Part shown: in pieces, positions 52,445 through 64,000 of the stretch
Layout: each line of letters starts with the position of its first letter
Numbering within the stretch: the first letter of the stretch is position 1
Assembly: GCF_000963965.1 (NCBI RefSeq)
Contig: NZ_BAMX01000002.1
Span: 1-64,000 of the forward strand
Direction: 5' to 3'
From: Acetobacter orientalis
GTDB taxonomy: Bacteria; Pseudomonadota; Alphaproteobacteria; Acetobacterales; Acetobacteraceae
Length of the DNA stretch: 64,000 nucleotides
The notes under the pieces: model-generated
The model's database searches: none
The model's input: the letters and a program-made list of their open reading frames with translations, nothing else
Told to the model about the DNA's origin: nothing
Translations under genes and position numbers: made by a program

Positions 52445-52855
52445 TTAAGCGTGTGTGCTCCCTGCTTCAATTTCAGCCCGGACAGCAAGAATTTTATCTT
52501 GCAAGACATCCAGACGAGACATGTCTGTTTTATCAGCCTTGTCCCATGCTTCAGTCAACGCTTCGAGCGCTGCTGTTGCATTATCAATAGAAATTTCGCT
52601 TACCGGCTCTGCTCGATCAGCAAGGATCGTGCAGCGCGTTGCGGTGATGTCTGCAAAGCCGCCACCAACAAAGAAGCGGTCTGTTACCACACCGTTCTCG
52701 TGCAGAGAAACAACACCACCACGCAAAAGAAGCATCATGGGAGCACGATCAGGCATGGCGGCAATATCACCTTCCATACCCGGAAGTACTGCCATTTCGA
52801 CTTCCCGCGATACCAGAACCTTTTCAGGGCTGATAATCTCGACCTGGACTGGCAT
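52445..52855 (-). CDS. atpC: ATP synthase epsilon subunit
   Basis: Epsilon subunit of F1, 136 residues, linking the rotor to regulation. The beta-sandwich is clear: VQVEIISPEKVLVSREVEMAVLPGMEGDIAAMPDRAPM in pieces, FFVGGGFADITATRCTILAD, with the C-terminal helices AATAALEALTEAWD and VLQDKILAVRAEIEAG. GGAG precedes ATG 52855. It is the last gene of the atpHAGDC operon, 28 bp after atpD. Confidence 0.96.
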   Translation of the reverse strand: MPVQVEIISPEKVLVSREVEMAVLPGMEGDIAAMPDRAPMMLLLRGGVVSLHENGVVTDRFFVGGGFADITATRCTILADRAEPVSEISIDNATAALEALTEAWDKADKTDMSRLDVLQDKILAVRAEIEAGSTHA

Positions 52856-52883
52856 GAACGTGCTCCTTTCGGAAAATCGGCTA

Positions 52884-54359
<1,476 letters not shown>

Positions 54360-54387
54360 TCAGCTCCTGCGGGGCAAACGAGCGGGC

Positions 54388-55281
54388 TCAGACAGCCTGT
54401 GCGCCCGAAATGATTTCGATCAGTTCGTTAGTAATATTGGTCTGGCGTGTCCGGTTATAGACCTTGCTCAGACTATCAATGGACCGGCCTGCATTTCGCG
54501 TGGCGTTGTCCATGGCCGTCATGCGGGCACCGTTCTCACCTGCTGCTGTTTCCAGCAACGAAGCATAGATCTGAACCTGCAAGTTTTTCGGAAGGAGCAT
54601 CGCTAAAAGCGCGGCTTCATCCGGTTCAAATTCATACTGTGCGGCATCTGCATCAGCGGGTGTTGCAGCATGGCCTTGGGCCTCGTCCATGACGAGGGGC
54701 ACAAGTTGCTGGCATGCCGGAACCTGGGTCATGGCGTTGCGAAACTGGTTATAAACCAGTGTGCACACATCAATTTCGCCAGCTTCAAGCAATGCGTTAA
54801 TCTTGTCGCCAAGATCACTTGCCACAGAAAACGGTACTTCTTTACCGCTAAACCCCATAACCTTATCAATGATAAGGTCTGAGTATTCGCGGGCAAAGTA
54901 GTTGATTGCGCGACGGCCAACTGGCAGCAGCTTAACCGTTTTACCTTCAGACTGAAGGCGGCGGATGGTCAGCTCTGTCAGGCGGTGTACGTTGGCATTA
55001 AAGCCACCGCACAGGCCACGGTCACTCGTGAGAGGCACAAGCAGATGTACCTGATCACGCCCGGTGCCGGACAGAAGGAGCGGGCCACCTTCTTCCCCTT
55101 TTGTCGCACCGGCCAGCTCACCCAGCATGCGGCGCATGGCCGCAGCGTAGGGGCGGGCTGCTTCAGCACTTGCCTGAGCGCGGCGCAATTTTGCGGCCGC
55201 GACCATTTTCATCGCGCTGGTGATCTTCCGTGTCGACTTGATACTTCCGATCCGGGCGCGGAGTTCCTTGAGGGAAGCCAT
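54388..55281 (-). CDS. atpG: ATP synthase gamma subunit
   Basis: Central rotor shaft, 297 residues. It starts ASLKELRARIGSIKSTRKIT and contains AMKMVAAAKLRRAQ, the conserved LTSDRGLCGGFNANV, and the C-terminal ENGARMTAMDNATRNA with NRTRQTNITNELIEIISGA. It follows atpA by 16 bp in the operon. Confidence 0.98.
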   Translation of the reverse strand: MASLKELRARIGSIKSTRKITSAMKMVAAAKLRRAQASAEAARPYAAAMRRMLGELAGATKGEEGGPLLLSGTGRDQVHLLVPLTSDRGLCGGFNANVHRLTELTIRRLQSEGKTVKLLPVGRRAINYFAREYSDLIIDKVMGFSGKEVPFSVASDLGDKINALLEAGEIDVCTLVYNQFRNAMTQVPACQQLVPLVMDEAQGHAATPADADAAQYEFEPDEAALLAMLLPKNLQVQIYASLLETAAGENGARMTAMDNATRNAGRSIDSLSKVYNRTRQTNITNELIEIISGAQAV

Positions 55282-55297
55282 GACTGCTCCTGCTGCC

Positions 55298-56832
<1,535 letters not shown>

Positions 56833-56833
<1 letters not shown>

Positions 56834-57417
56834 CACGCGGCTCCCTTCATGGCGTAATGCAAACGAAACAGGCGGGTCTGAAGACTGGCGTCATAAAGCT
56901 TTGCGCCAACACGCACGACGAGACCGCCGAGCAATGAGGCATCAACACGCTCACGAATAGCAACACGGGCGTACCCGGCTTCAGCCAGACGAATTTGGAG
57001 TTGGGTGCGCTGCTCGGGGCTAAGCGGCTGGGCAGAAGCAACTTCTGCCACCACTTCACCCCGGCGGGATGCTGCCAGCGCCTCGAGTGCGGCCAGAATA
57101 CGGCGCAGCACAGGCAGGCGGCGGTTATCAGCTATAACGCCAACAAAATTTCTAATGATAGAGCTGAAACCCTGCGCCTCAAGCGCGGCCAAAACGGCTT
57201 TGCGCGATACGAGGATATCCAGCCGTGTATCAGCCAGAACAACGCGCAACGGGGCGCTCTCATCTATCAGGCGGGCAAGCGCCGCGCCTTGGTCAAGCAC
57301 TGCATCAAGCTGCTGCTGCTCAGCTGCGAGTTCATAAAGCGCAGTTGCATAACGGCCTTCAAGACCGTTGGCAGCAAAAGCAGTTGGTTGTGCTGTCGTT
57401 ACGCCCGAGGCCACCAC
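56833..57417 (-). CDS. atpH: ATP synthase delta subunit
   Basis: Stator subunit joining F1 to the peripheral stalk, 194 residues. It shows [20 protein letters not shown], a helical N-domain, and the family C-terminal pattern [22 protein letters not shown] with [18 protein letters not shown]. Translation starts at GTG 57417 (a second GTG follows directly), with AGAG upstream. It is the first gene of atpHAGDC; the F0 genes are not in this window, as is usual in alphaproteobacteria. Confidence 0.95.
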
Positions 57418-57822
57418 TTTTTAGGCTCTTTCCTTCTGTGCGCGCCGGCATTCCACATCAATGACGCCGCCTCTGGCCCCAGAGGTGCCATAAACATGCA
57501 TCGGCGCGGCCTCTAGCATGACGGCACGGGGCACGCAACCGGCGTCTTCCCTTAATTTTGGCACGTAAGCCGCTTTTCTGGCTCTGTTGCTGGAAGAAAA
57601 CAGTTTTTGCGGCACCCGACACCACACCCCATAAGGGCGGCCCCCAAACACTGCCTGCCATACATAACGGCAAAACAATGCCACCCGTGCATAGTAGCCA
57701 AAGCGGATTCGGCAGCCACAGCTGAGTGACCTGCCATAGAAGTAAGACCCAGCCGAACACCACTGCACAAAGTCTGTAGGCCCATTAAGCCCACATGAAA
57801 CAAACAGATTTTTTGAGGATTT
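57418..57822. other. 405-bp region between tRNA-Gly and atpH
   Basis: This must contain the atp operon promoter. Minus-strand open frames span it, rich in Cys, Trp and Arg, and match no family I know; I treat them as non-coding. In many alphaproteobacteria priA stands here; I found no remnant of it. No promoter pair or structured RNA was convincing. Confidence 0.45.
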
Positions 57823-57896
57823 TGGAGCGGACAGAGGGAATCGAACCCTCCTCGGTAGCTTGGAAGGCTACAGCATTACCACTATGCTATGCCCGC
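57823..57896 (-). tRNA. tRNA-Gly(UCC)
   Basis: Cloverleaf on the minus strand: acceptor GCGGGCA with TGTCCGC, D arm GCAT/ATGC, anticodon stem GTAGC/GCTAC with loop CTTCCAA (anticodon TCC), T arm GAGGG-TTCGATT-CCCTC, discriminator T and encoded CCA (57825-57823). Confidence 0.96.
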
Positions 57897-58118
57897 ACTC
57901 CATAAGCCGCGTTTTATCTCTAAACCCGCTTTTTCTGCAAGCCCTCTTTTTTGCAGTTTTTACCCCCCATTATGTCCTTAATGCACAATAATTGTTTTCT
58001 GCCTCTTGACTTTATGCTCGCAACATATTTTCTTCCGCCTCCTGCGAGGGTCATTACACGACTAGCCAGCTAAACGGTTTTCCGATATAGGTGGTTTTCG
58101 TGACGGCAGTCGCATTGC

Positions 58119-58195
58119 AGGGGTGTAGCTCAATTGGCTAGAGTGTCGGTCTCCAAAACCGAAGGTTGTGGGTTCGAGACCCTCCACCCCTGCCA
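58119..58195 (+). tRNA. tRNA-Trp(CCA)
   Basis: Acceptor AGGGGTG with CACCCCT, D arm GCTC/GAGT, anticodon loop CTCCAAA (anticodon CCA), T arm TGTGGG-TTCGAGA-CCCTCC type, discriminator G and encoded CCA (58193-58195). It stands just before secE-nusG, a common bacterial linkage. Confidence 0.96.
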
Positions 58196-58309
58196 CCTCA
58201 TGCTGGCCGGAACCTGATCTGCCTTTACGCAGAAATTCCTGACAGTTTTGATAAGTTTTCACGCTGCGCCGCAGCCCGTTAGGGCCGGGCAGCACAGAGA
58301 GGATGGTTC

Positions 58310-58504
58310 GTGTCGGTCAGTCCCGGTAAGTTTCTGCGTGATGTACGTGCCGAGGCCGAACGGGTTACTTGGCCCACGCGTCGCGCCACCCTAATTACCA
58401 CAGGTGCTGTGCTGGCTATGGCTGGCTTGGCGTCTGTTTTCTTTTTTGCCGTAGACCAGTTGATTGGTCTGGGTGTGCGTCAATTATTCGGACTGGGAGG
58501 CTGA
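58310..58504 (+). CDS. secE: Preprotein translocase subunit SecE
   Basis: Small essential part of the SecYEG channel, 64 residues, the single-helix form. The amphipathic part FLRDVRAEAERVTWPTRRAT and one membrane helix (ITTGAVLAMAGLASVFFFAV) are typical. GTG 58310 has GAGAGGA upstream. nusG follows after 9 bp. Confidence 0.95.
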   Translation: MSVSPGKFLRDVRAEAERVTWPTRRATLITTGAVLAMAGLASVFFFAVDQLIGLGVRQLFGLGG

Positions 58505-58513
58505 GGAAACGAC

Positions 58514-59044
58514 ATGGCCAAACGTTGGTACGTGGTCCACGTCTATTCGGGCTTCGAAAAGAAAATTGCGCAGCACATACGCGAGCAGGCAGAACAAAAG
58601 GGCCTGTCTGACCATATTGACGAAATTTTGGTACCTTCGGAAGAAGTTATTGAAGTGCGTCGTGGGCAGAAAGTAAACGCCGAACGCAAGTTTTTCCCCG
58701 GTTATGTACTGGTGAAAATGGAAATGACGGACGAATCTTGGCATTTGGTCAAAGATACGCCCAAGGTTACGGGTTTTCTGGGTACCAGAAACCGCCCCAC
58801 CCCTATTTCCGCAGCTGAAGCTGAGCGTATTATCCACCAGACAGAAGAAGGCATTCAGCACCCACGCGCTGCTGTTACCTTTGAGATTGGTGAGCAAATT
58901 CGTGTGGCTGATGGGCCGTTTACGTCCTTTAACGGCGTGATTGAAGAAATTGACGAAGAAAAAGCCCGCCTGAAAGTAAGCGTTTCTATCTTTGGGCGCT
59001 CTACACCGGTGGATCTGGAATATAATCAGGTTGAGAAACTCTGA
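58514..59044 (+). CDS. nusG: Transcription elongation/antitermination factor NusG
   Basis: Binds RNA polymerase and Rho or ribosomal S10. The 176-residue protein shows the NGN domain ([44 protein letters not shown]) and the KOW domain ([41 protein letters not shown]). A strong terminator follows; the ribosomal genes rplK-rplA, which often come next, are not here. Confidence 0.98.
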   Translation: MAKRWYVVHVYSGFEKKIAQHIREQAEQKGLSDHIDEILVPSEEVIEVRRGQKVNAERKFFPGYVLVKMEMTDESWHLVKDTPKVTGFLGTRNRPTPISAAEAERIIHQTEEGIQHPRAAVTFEIGEQIRVADGPFTSFNGVIEEIDEEKARLKVSVSIFGRSTPVDLEYNQVEKL

Positions 59045-59072
59045 GCATTTCCCCACTTCGGACATATGGTGC

Positions 59073-59101
59073 AAAAGGCGGCCTTTGGGCCGCCTTTTTT
59101 G
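59073..59101 (+). terminator. Terminator after nusG
   Basis: AAAAGGCGGCC (59073-59083), TTT-type loop, GGCCGCCTTTTTT (from 59088). Strong intrinsic terminator isolating secE-nusG. Confidence 0.92.
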
Positions 59102-59205
59102 TTACGACACCCCTAAACTACAGTGTTTATGGGGTTTGCCCCTGCGAGTTTGCACTCTCAAAAGTGGGTTATGTGCCCCCATGGCGCATAACTCGCTCTT
59201 GAAAA

Positions 59206-59235
59206 TATCAAATTGATGTTCCTAGAAATTTGATA
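59206..59235. promoter_or_regulatory. Perfect inverted repeat upstream of the malic enzyme gene
   Basis: TATCAAATT (59206-59214) and AATTTGATA (59227-59235) are exact complements whose centres lie 21 bp apart, two helical turns. There is no GC-rich stem or T-run, so it looks like a dimeric-protein operator about 90 bp before the start codon. The rest of 59102-59326 shows no other feature. Confidence 0.5.
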
Positions 59236-59326
59236 CCTTTCGTGCGCAACCCGCTACCCTGTAGCTGTGTTGCACAGCCGGGTCTCTGACCGGTTTTTGA
59301 CCTCTCACTTTAACAAAGGGATTGCC

Positions 59327-60961
59327 ATGCCAAGCGCCTCCTCCCCCCACGCACGCGGTCTGTCGCTGCTTAATGATGCCCGACTGAATAAAGGAACGGC
59401 GTTTACAGCAGAAGAACGCCGCCAGTATGGGTTGGAAGGTTTGCTGCCCACGCATGTAGAAAGCCCAGAGCGGCAGGTAGAGCGCGTACAGCGCCACCTA
59501 GACACCAAACCCAATGACCTTGAGCGCTATATTTACCTAAGCGGCCTACGCGACCAGAACGAAACCCTGTTTTTTAGGGTTTTAATGTCTAACCCCGCCA
59601 AGTTTGTGCCCATTGTCTATGCGCCCACACTCGCAACGGTATGTAAGCAGTTTAGCCATATCTACCGCCGCCCGCGTGGCATGTATATTAGCCTAGAAAT
59701 GAAGGGCCGCATTGCCGAGGTTTTGCGTAACTGGCCGGTTGAAGATGTGCGCGTTATTTGCGTTACCACTGGGGGCCGTATTTTAGGCTTGGGTGATATT
59801 GGCGTAAACGGCATGGGCATACCCATTGGCAAACTGCACCTTTACACTGCTTGCGGCGCAGTACCACCAGAGGTGTTGCTCCCTATCCAGCTTGATATTG
59901 GCACAACCAATAGCGCCCTGCGTGCAGACCCGCTCTACCTAGGCCTACGCCGCGAGCCACCAACCGAAGCCGTGCTTGATGCGTTTGTGCAGGAATTTAT
60001 TGAGGCTGTACAAACTGTCTTCCCGCGCTGCGTTATCCATTTTGAAGACTGGAAAGGCACAGACGCCCTGCGTTATCTGGCACATTATAAAGACCAGATC
60101 CGGTGTTATAATGATGACATACAGGGCACGGCCGCCGTTACGTTGGCGGGGCTTATTAGCGCTCTGAAAATTAAAGGCGAATCGCTTAAAGAGCAGCGTA
60201 TTTTGTTTTTAGGCGCGGGTTCTTCTGGGCTAGGCACCGCAGATATGCTGGTTTCTGCCTTTAAGCTGGAAGGGCTGAGCGAAGAAGACGCCATTGCCCG
60301 CATTATGCTGATGGACGTAAACGGCCTGCTTGAGACCTCTCGTACAGACCTTTCACCGTCTCAGCAGCATTATGCCAAAACACTTCCGGCCAGCCGTGAC
60401 CTGCTCAGCATGGTTAAAACCTTTAAACCAACAGTGCTTGTGGGTGTTTCCACCGCTGGGGGGGCTTTCACGCAAGAGGTTGTGGAGGCAATGGCTGAGC
60501 TCAATGAGCGCCCCGTTATTTTTGCGCTGTCTCTGCCTGAAAAAAATAGTGAATGCACTGCCGAGCAGGCTTACCAGTGGTCTGATGGGCGAGCACTTTT
60601 TGCTGCGGGTATTCAGTTCCCTGAAGTGGAACTAAACGGCAAAACCTTCTACCCCGGTCAGGCAAATAACTTCTATATTTTCCCGGCTCTCGGGCTGGCT
60701 GTGTACGCCACTTGCCCCGACATTATTACCGATGAGATGGTGATTGAAGCCGCCAAAGCTCTAGCTGACCAAGTGAGCCCGATCTTTCAGGAGCGGGGCC
60801 GCCTTTTCCCACCGCAGAGCGATATTTTGGAAGTCTCCATCACCTCTGCCACGCGCATTGCGGAATATATTTTTGATAAAGGGGCCGCAACAGTTGAGCG
60901 CCCTCAAGATATTCGCGCATGGATTGAAAGCCTGACCTACTCACCCCGCTATATCGATTAA
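59327..60961 (+). CDS. maeA: NAD-dependent malic enzyme
   Basis: Decarboxylates malate to pyruvate, giving NADH (or NADPH). From ATG 59327 (MPSASSPHARG, with AAGGG upstream) it has 544 residues, the large eukaryote-like/SfcA form. Features: FVPIVYAPTLATVCKQF, the tyrosine region PRGMYISL, ICVTTGGRILGLGDIGVNGMGIPIGKLHLYTACGA in pieces, the metal site HFEDWKG and CYNDDIQGTAAV, and the nucleotide motif FLGAGSSGLG. A terminator follows. Cofactor preference is inferred from the family. Confidence 0.95.
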   Translation: MPSASSPHARGLSLLNDARLNKGTAFTAEERRQYGLEGLLPTHVESPERQVERVQRHLDTKPNDLERYIYLSGLRDQNETLFFRVLMSNPAKFVPIVYAPTLATVCKQFSHIYRRPRGMYISLEMKGRIAEVLRNWPVEDVRVICVTTGGRILGLGDIGVNGMGIPIGKLHLYTACGAVPPEVLLPIQLDIGTTNSALRADPLYLGLRREPPTEAVLDAFVQEFIEAVQTVFPRCVIHFEDWKGTDALRYLAHYKDQIRCYNDDIQGTAAVTLAGLISALKIKGESLKEQRILFLGAGSSGLGTADMLVSAFKLEGLSEEDAIARIMLMDVNGLLETSRTDLSPSQQHYAKTLPASRDLLSMVKTFKPTVLVGVSTAGGAFTQEVVEAMAELNERPVIFALSLPEKNSECTAEQAYQWSDGRALFAAGIQFPEVELNGKTFYPGQANNFYIFPALGLAVYATCPDIITDEMVIEAAKALADQVSPIFQERGRLFPPQSDILEVSITSATRIAEYIFDKGAATVERPQDIRAWIESLTYSPRYID

Positions 60962-61037
60962 CGAGCACGAGGCGTGCCCCCACTTTGTAAGAGAGGTGGG
61001 GCAGGCAAGCCCTTTAACGACCTAAAAGCCTTTTGGA

Positions 61038-61076
61038 ACAGGCCGATTCGTCGATACCGAATCGGCCTGTTTTTTT
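61038..61076 (+). terminator. Terminator after the malic enzyme gene
   Basis: A perfect thirteen-base-pair stem ACAGGCCGATTCG (61038-61050) and its complement (61058-61070), then a T-run. The following stretch to 61297 holds nothing I can support. Confidence 0.92.
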
Positions 61077-61297
61077 AACGTGCAACACCACGCCAGTTTC
61101 AGCTTGAAAAATGCTTGTTATTCAGGCGCACAAAATGTGCTTGAGCAAAAAAATCCGAACGTCATACTCAAAAACTGACACAGCCTGCTTTACGCCCGAC
61201 AGGCAGACTTCTGGCCGTAATATTCTACGAGAACCAGCGCGCCGCCGTTGGCAGCGTGAAGAAACAGGCCCACCTTTGAGCCTTCGTTTTAAACCCC

Positions 61298-63271
61298 CTA
61301 AGCGTTGGGGGGAGTAAAACCGAACACGCGCCCGTAAAAAGCGACTTCTTCAGACAGAGCTTTGCGCAGCGTGCTTTCTTGCCGGAAACCATGCCCCTCG
61401 CCCGCAAATTCGTGCAAGGTACAAGGAGTGCCCGCAGCTTTAAGCGCATTGGCCATGGCGTGGGCTTGGCTAGGGGGTACCACCTTATCGTCCTCACCTT
61501 GCAAAAGCAGCACGGGAGCACGAATTTTAGACGCCACAGTTAATGGGGAGCGGGCCAGATACACGGCTTCGGCTTCTGGCCACGGGCCGATAAGGCCATC
61601 TAGGTAGCGGGCCTCGAACTTATGCGTTTCAGCTGCAAGGGCGCGTAGGTCTGTCACCCCGTATAGGCTTACCCCGGCAGCAAAAAGAGACGACGTTGCC
61701 AACGCTACAAAAACGGTCATGCCGCCAGCGCTAGAACCCCGAATACCGATTCGTGCAGGGTCTACCCTACCGGTTGCAACCATATGGGCGCAGGCCGCAA
61801 CACAGTCTGCCACATCCACCACGCCCCACTGGCCTTTTAGGCGCTCGCGCCAGATACGACCAAAGCCGGTTGAGCCACCGTAATTTACATCCAGCACGGC
61901 AAACCCGCGTGATGTCCACCATTGTACCTTAAACGAAAACCCCTGCTGGGCACGGGCCGTGGGGCCGCCATGCACCAACACCAGCATGGGTGGGCGCTCA
62001 CCTTGTGGCACGCAGGCTTGGCTATTGGCTGGCGGGTAGAAAAACGCATGCCCAACGGCTGGCCCGCCCTCTTCTACCGGGAAACGAATTGTCTCTGGTC
62101 GGGAAATATCGCCTGAATGCAAAGTTAAGGCCGCAGCACGGCGGAGTATGTTCTGTGGCCCGCCATCAGGTGTGCCCACAACAATGGCAGGCAGGGCATC
62201 GGCTGGGGCATCGAGCCATGCAAAACGGCCATCTAACAGCGCTATGGGGCATTGGTCTGGGGCAGCATTGAAGGCCTTAGCCTGCCCCGTAGCGGCCACC
62301 ACATGGCAGCGTGCGCTGCCATCTTGCACAGCCAGCACCACAGCACCGCCCTGCGGCAACAGTTGGTAGCTGCTTTGGCCAAATACCCATGCGGGTTGGC
62401 CTATTTCCCCCTCCGGCATGGGGCAGGGTGTAAGGGCAACATCACTCTGGGCTAAACTCTCTGGGGCAATGCGCCAAACTGTCCATGCGCCGTTACGGTC
62501 TGAAAGAACGTGCAGGCTACCGTCTGGGGCAAAACGTGGTTCTATGAGCGATTCGGGTTGGGTCGCCCCAGCCAGAACGTGCCGGTCTTGCAGGCTGGTA
62601 ACGGCTCCATTTTTATCTCGGGCTATTGTGGCACCGCATAAGCGTGTGGCGTCCCACGGCATATTGGGGTGTTGCCACTCAACCCATGCCAGAAAGTGGC
62701 CATCAGGCGAGACCGTGGGGGCCGCCAGAAAATCTGGCCCCGTATGTAAAACAACCTCCAGCCCCGGTGCTTGGCCATTTTGCACCGTAAACGCCACAAG
62801 GGCCGCTTTAGGCTCGCCTGCAACGCGGTGGTCTTCTCGCACGGCTAAAAGCAGTGTGCCCTGCGCTACAAAACGTAGGTCTGCGTAGCGCACCCCTTCT
62901 GTATTGCTCAGGCACACAGGGGGGCTTTGAGGTGTAAGCACGACCCACAACGCACCAGAACGTTTTTCTGAAAACGCAATTTTACCCTGCTGCACAGCAT
63001 AGGGCGCACCGCCATATTCGTGCACGCGGGTGCCAATATCGTACATATCTGGCAGCACGTCATGCGCTGGTGTGCCCTCTTGCCAACGGCACAAAACGGT
63101 ACGGCCTTTTTCTGCAGGGCGGCGCTCCAGCCAGTAAACGGCATTGCCATCAACCCGTACCTCAGACAAAGCCAGCGCTTTGCCCGCCACCAGATCAACC
63201 GTAACGGGAGAGGGCCACGTGCCGCAGGGCATGGGCACGGCAGAAGACGCTAAGGAGGATGGAACAGACAT
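61298..63271 (-). CDS. S9-family prolyl oligopeptidase-like serine peptidase
   Basis: Alpha/beta-hydrolase peptidase of 657 residues: an N-terminal beta-propeller (about 30-380; repeats such as VYWLERRPAEKG, LSPDG-like VSPDGHFLAWVEW) and a C-terminal catalytic domain. The triad is Ser in GIRGSSAGGMTVF, Asp in LLLQGEDDKVVPPSQA and His in EFAGEGHGF. No signal peptide is visible, so it is probably cytoplasmic (dipeptidyl or acylaminoacyl peptidase type). It is a single gene, divergent from the DedA gene. Confidence 0.92.
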   Translation of the reverse strand: MSVPSSLASSAVPMPCGTWPSPVTVDLVAGKALALSEVRVDGNAVYWLERRPAEKGRTVLCRWQEGTPAHDVLPDMYDIGTRVHEYGGAPYAVQQGKIAFSEKRSGALWVVLTPQSPPVCLSNTEGVRYADLRFVAQGTLLLAVREDHRVAGEPKAALVAFTVQNGQAPGLEVVLHTGPDFLAAPTVSPDGHFLAWVEWQHPNMPWDATRLCGATIARDKNGAVTSLQDRHVLAGATQPESLIEPRFAPDGSLHVLSDRNGAWTVWRIAPESLAQSDVALTPCPMPEGEIGQPAWVFGQSSYQLLPQGGAVVLAVQDGSARCHVVAATGQAKAFNAAPDQCPIALLDGRFAWLDAPADALPAIVVGTPDGGPQNILRRAAALTLHSGDISRPETIRFPVEEGGPAVGHAFFYPPANSQACVPQGERPPMLVLVHGGPTARAQQGFSFKVQWWTSRGFAVLDVNYGGSTGFGRIWRERLKGQWGVVDVADCVAACAHMVATGRVDPARIGIRGSSAGGMTVFVALATSSLFAAGVSLYGVTDLRALAAETHKFEARYLDGLIGPWPEAEAVYLARSPLTVASKIRAPVLLLQGEDDKVVPPSQAHAMANALKAAGTPCTLHEFAGEGHGFRQESTLRKALSEEVAFYGRVFGFTPPNA

Positions 63272-63455
63272 GGCAGAGATATTTCCCGCTAAACAAAACA
63301 GACCACCTGCCCCACCTTAAAACGGCAGAGAAAGCGGCAAGACATCCGGCTTATCTTCGGGCATGATGCAACTTGTCTCAACCCTACAAAGTTATGGGTT
63401 AAAACCGTGCGTGGGGCTTTTGCCTTTCTGACCTGTGCCCGGCAGGCTTGACACC

Positions 63456-64000
63456 TTGCCCACTACAGGGTTCCTGCCAAACCTGTATTTAACAACACTG
63501 GATGCCCTAGTCCTGTTACACGCACTTGAATCCTTCTTCTCGCTCCAGCACCTTAACAGCCTGTTTGCGCAGTATGGCTATGCTGTTGTTGGTATTGTGG
63601 TGATGCTGGAAAGCATGGGCCTGCCTTTACCAGCAGAAAGTATTATTATTACCAGTGCCCTTTTTTGCGCCACCACCCATAAGCTGAGCATTACCGGCAT
63701 TATTATTGCCGCCGTAGCTGGCGCAATTATGGGAGATAATTTTGGCTACCTGATAGGCCGCGCCCTTGGCTTAAAGCTACTGCAAAAATACGGGCCCAAA
63801 GTGGGCCTAACCCCAGAGCGCCTGCTGCTAGGCCGCTATGTCTTTTTAAAACATGGTGGCTCGGTTGTATTTTTTGGCCGCTTTATTGCCGTGCTGCGCA
63901 TGTTTGTTGCTCTGTTAGCCGGAGCGAACCATATGCCGTGGCATACGTTTTTATGGCACAACGCGTTGGGTGGACTATGTTGGGCGGGAGGGTATGCCAT
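63456..64000 (+). CDS. DedA-family membrane protein (partial, runs off the window)
   Basis: The 3' end is cut by the window. The visible part has the DedA pattern: FAQYGYAVVGIVVMLESMGLPLPAES, GDNFGYLIGRALG in the re-entrant segment, KHGGSVVFFGRFIAVLRMFVALLAG, and NALGG. The family acts in membrane phospholipid (undecaprenyl-phosphate or phosphatidylethanolamine) translocation. The start is uncertain: TTG 63456 with GGCAGG 9 bp upstream, or GTG 63435; no ATG is available in frame. Confidence 0.85.
   Translation, partial: MPTTGFLPNLYLTTLDALVLLHALESFFSLQHLNSLFAQYGYAVVGIVVMLESMGLPLPAESIIITSALFCATTHKLSITGIIIAAVAGAIMGDNFGYLIGRALGLKLLQKYGPKVGLTPERLLLGRYVFLKHGGSVVFFGRFIAVLRMFVALLAGANHMPWHTFLWHNALGGLCWAGGYA

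Noticed and set aside
57421..57768. 115-codon minus-strand frame upstream of atpH
   Set aside because: Several overlapping frames are equally open, all rich in Cys, Trp and Arg; none has a ribosome site or a recognisable family.
61111..61317. 68-codon plus-strand frame after the malic enzyme gene
   Set aside because: It overlaps the end of the S9 peptidase gene on the other strand and looks like random sequence.

Overview
The window reads as a chromosomal segment of an acetic acid bacterium (Alphaproteobacteria, Acetobacteraceae; an Acetobacter-like genus is my inference). The grounds are alphaproteobacterial markers and gene orders: the cell-cycle regulator GcrA, a bactofilin, a Fur protein without the usual CxxC pair, the DUF3576-leuS-lptE-holA order, the split atpHAGDC cluster, ornithine-lipid acyltransferase OlsB, and cytochrome bd genes of the cydDCAB type. 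No database search was possible; family calls rest on motifs and on my memory of the families.

Layout. 1-5.1 kb: a hexanucleotide repeat abutting a near-consensus promoter, rho, a convergent TusA-like gene, then fur-olsB-lnt. 5.2-9.9 kb: an XRE regulator, a Gln-rich DUF2076 protein and glyQS, closed by a strong terminator. 9.9-18.4 kb: a TonB receptor and an ABC exporter, nth with a histone-H1-like tail, hemH-mutY, and a DciA-type gene whose start collides head to head with mutY. 18.5-25.2 kb: a lytic transglycosylase lipoprotein and the DUF3576-leuS-lptE-holA run. 25.2-26.2 kb: a tRNA-Arg(CCU) gene split by a 235-nt group I intron, possible mobile-element debris and a small exported peptide. 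26.4-30.6 kb: pgm and a siderophore-type TonB receptor with a Fur-box-like site. 30.8-33.8 kb: a sulfur/persulfide stress module (ArsR/BigR-like regulator, peroxiredoxin, ETHE1-like metallo-beta-lactamase-fold protein, TauE/SafE permease) arranged around a clean 31-bp dyad. 33.9-40.5 kb: the cytochrome bd operon cydDCAB followed by two small membrane-protein genes, one CydX-like with an extra helix and one of 32 codons. 40.5-46.3 kb: SulP transporter, YidB-like protein, SDR, a cysteine desulfurase-like enzyme divergent from an Lrp regulator, and an ArsC-like protein. 46.3-52.4 kb: class III alcohol dehydrogenase, gcrA, bactofilin, adenosine kinase, RNase D, QueF. 52.4-57.4 kb: F1 ATP synthase genes. 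57.8-59.1 kb: tRNA-Gly, tRNA-Trp, secE, nusG. 59.2-64 kb: malic enzyme behind a perfect inverted repeat, an S9 peptidase, and a DedA protein cut by the window end.

Most of the window is core metabolism and information processing. The respiratory (cyd, atp, malic enzyme), iron (fur, two TonB receptors, ferrochelatase) and sulfur/redox (TusA, persulfide module, cysteine desulfurase, SulP) genes fit an obligately aerobic, acid-producing bacterium. The most distinctive items are the intron-split tRNA-Arg, the tail of small membrane proteins on the cyd operon, and the cysteine-free BigR-like regulator next to a symmetrical candidate operator.
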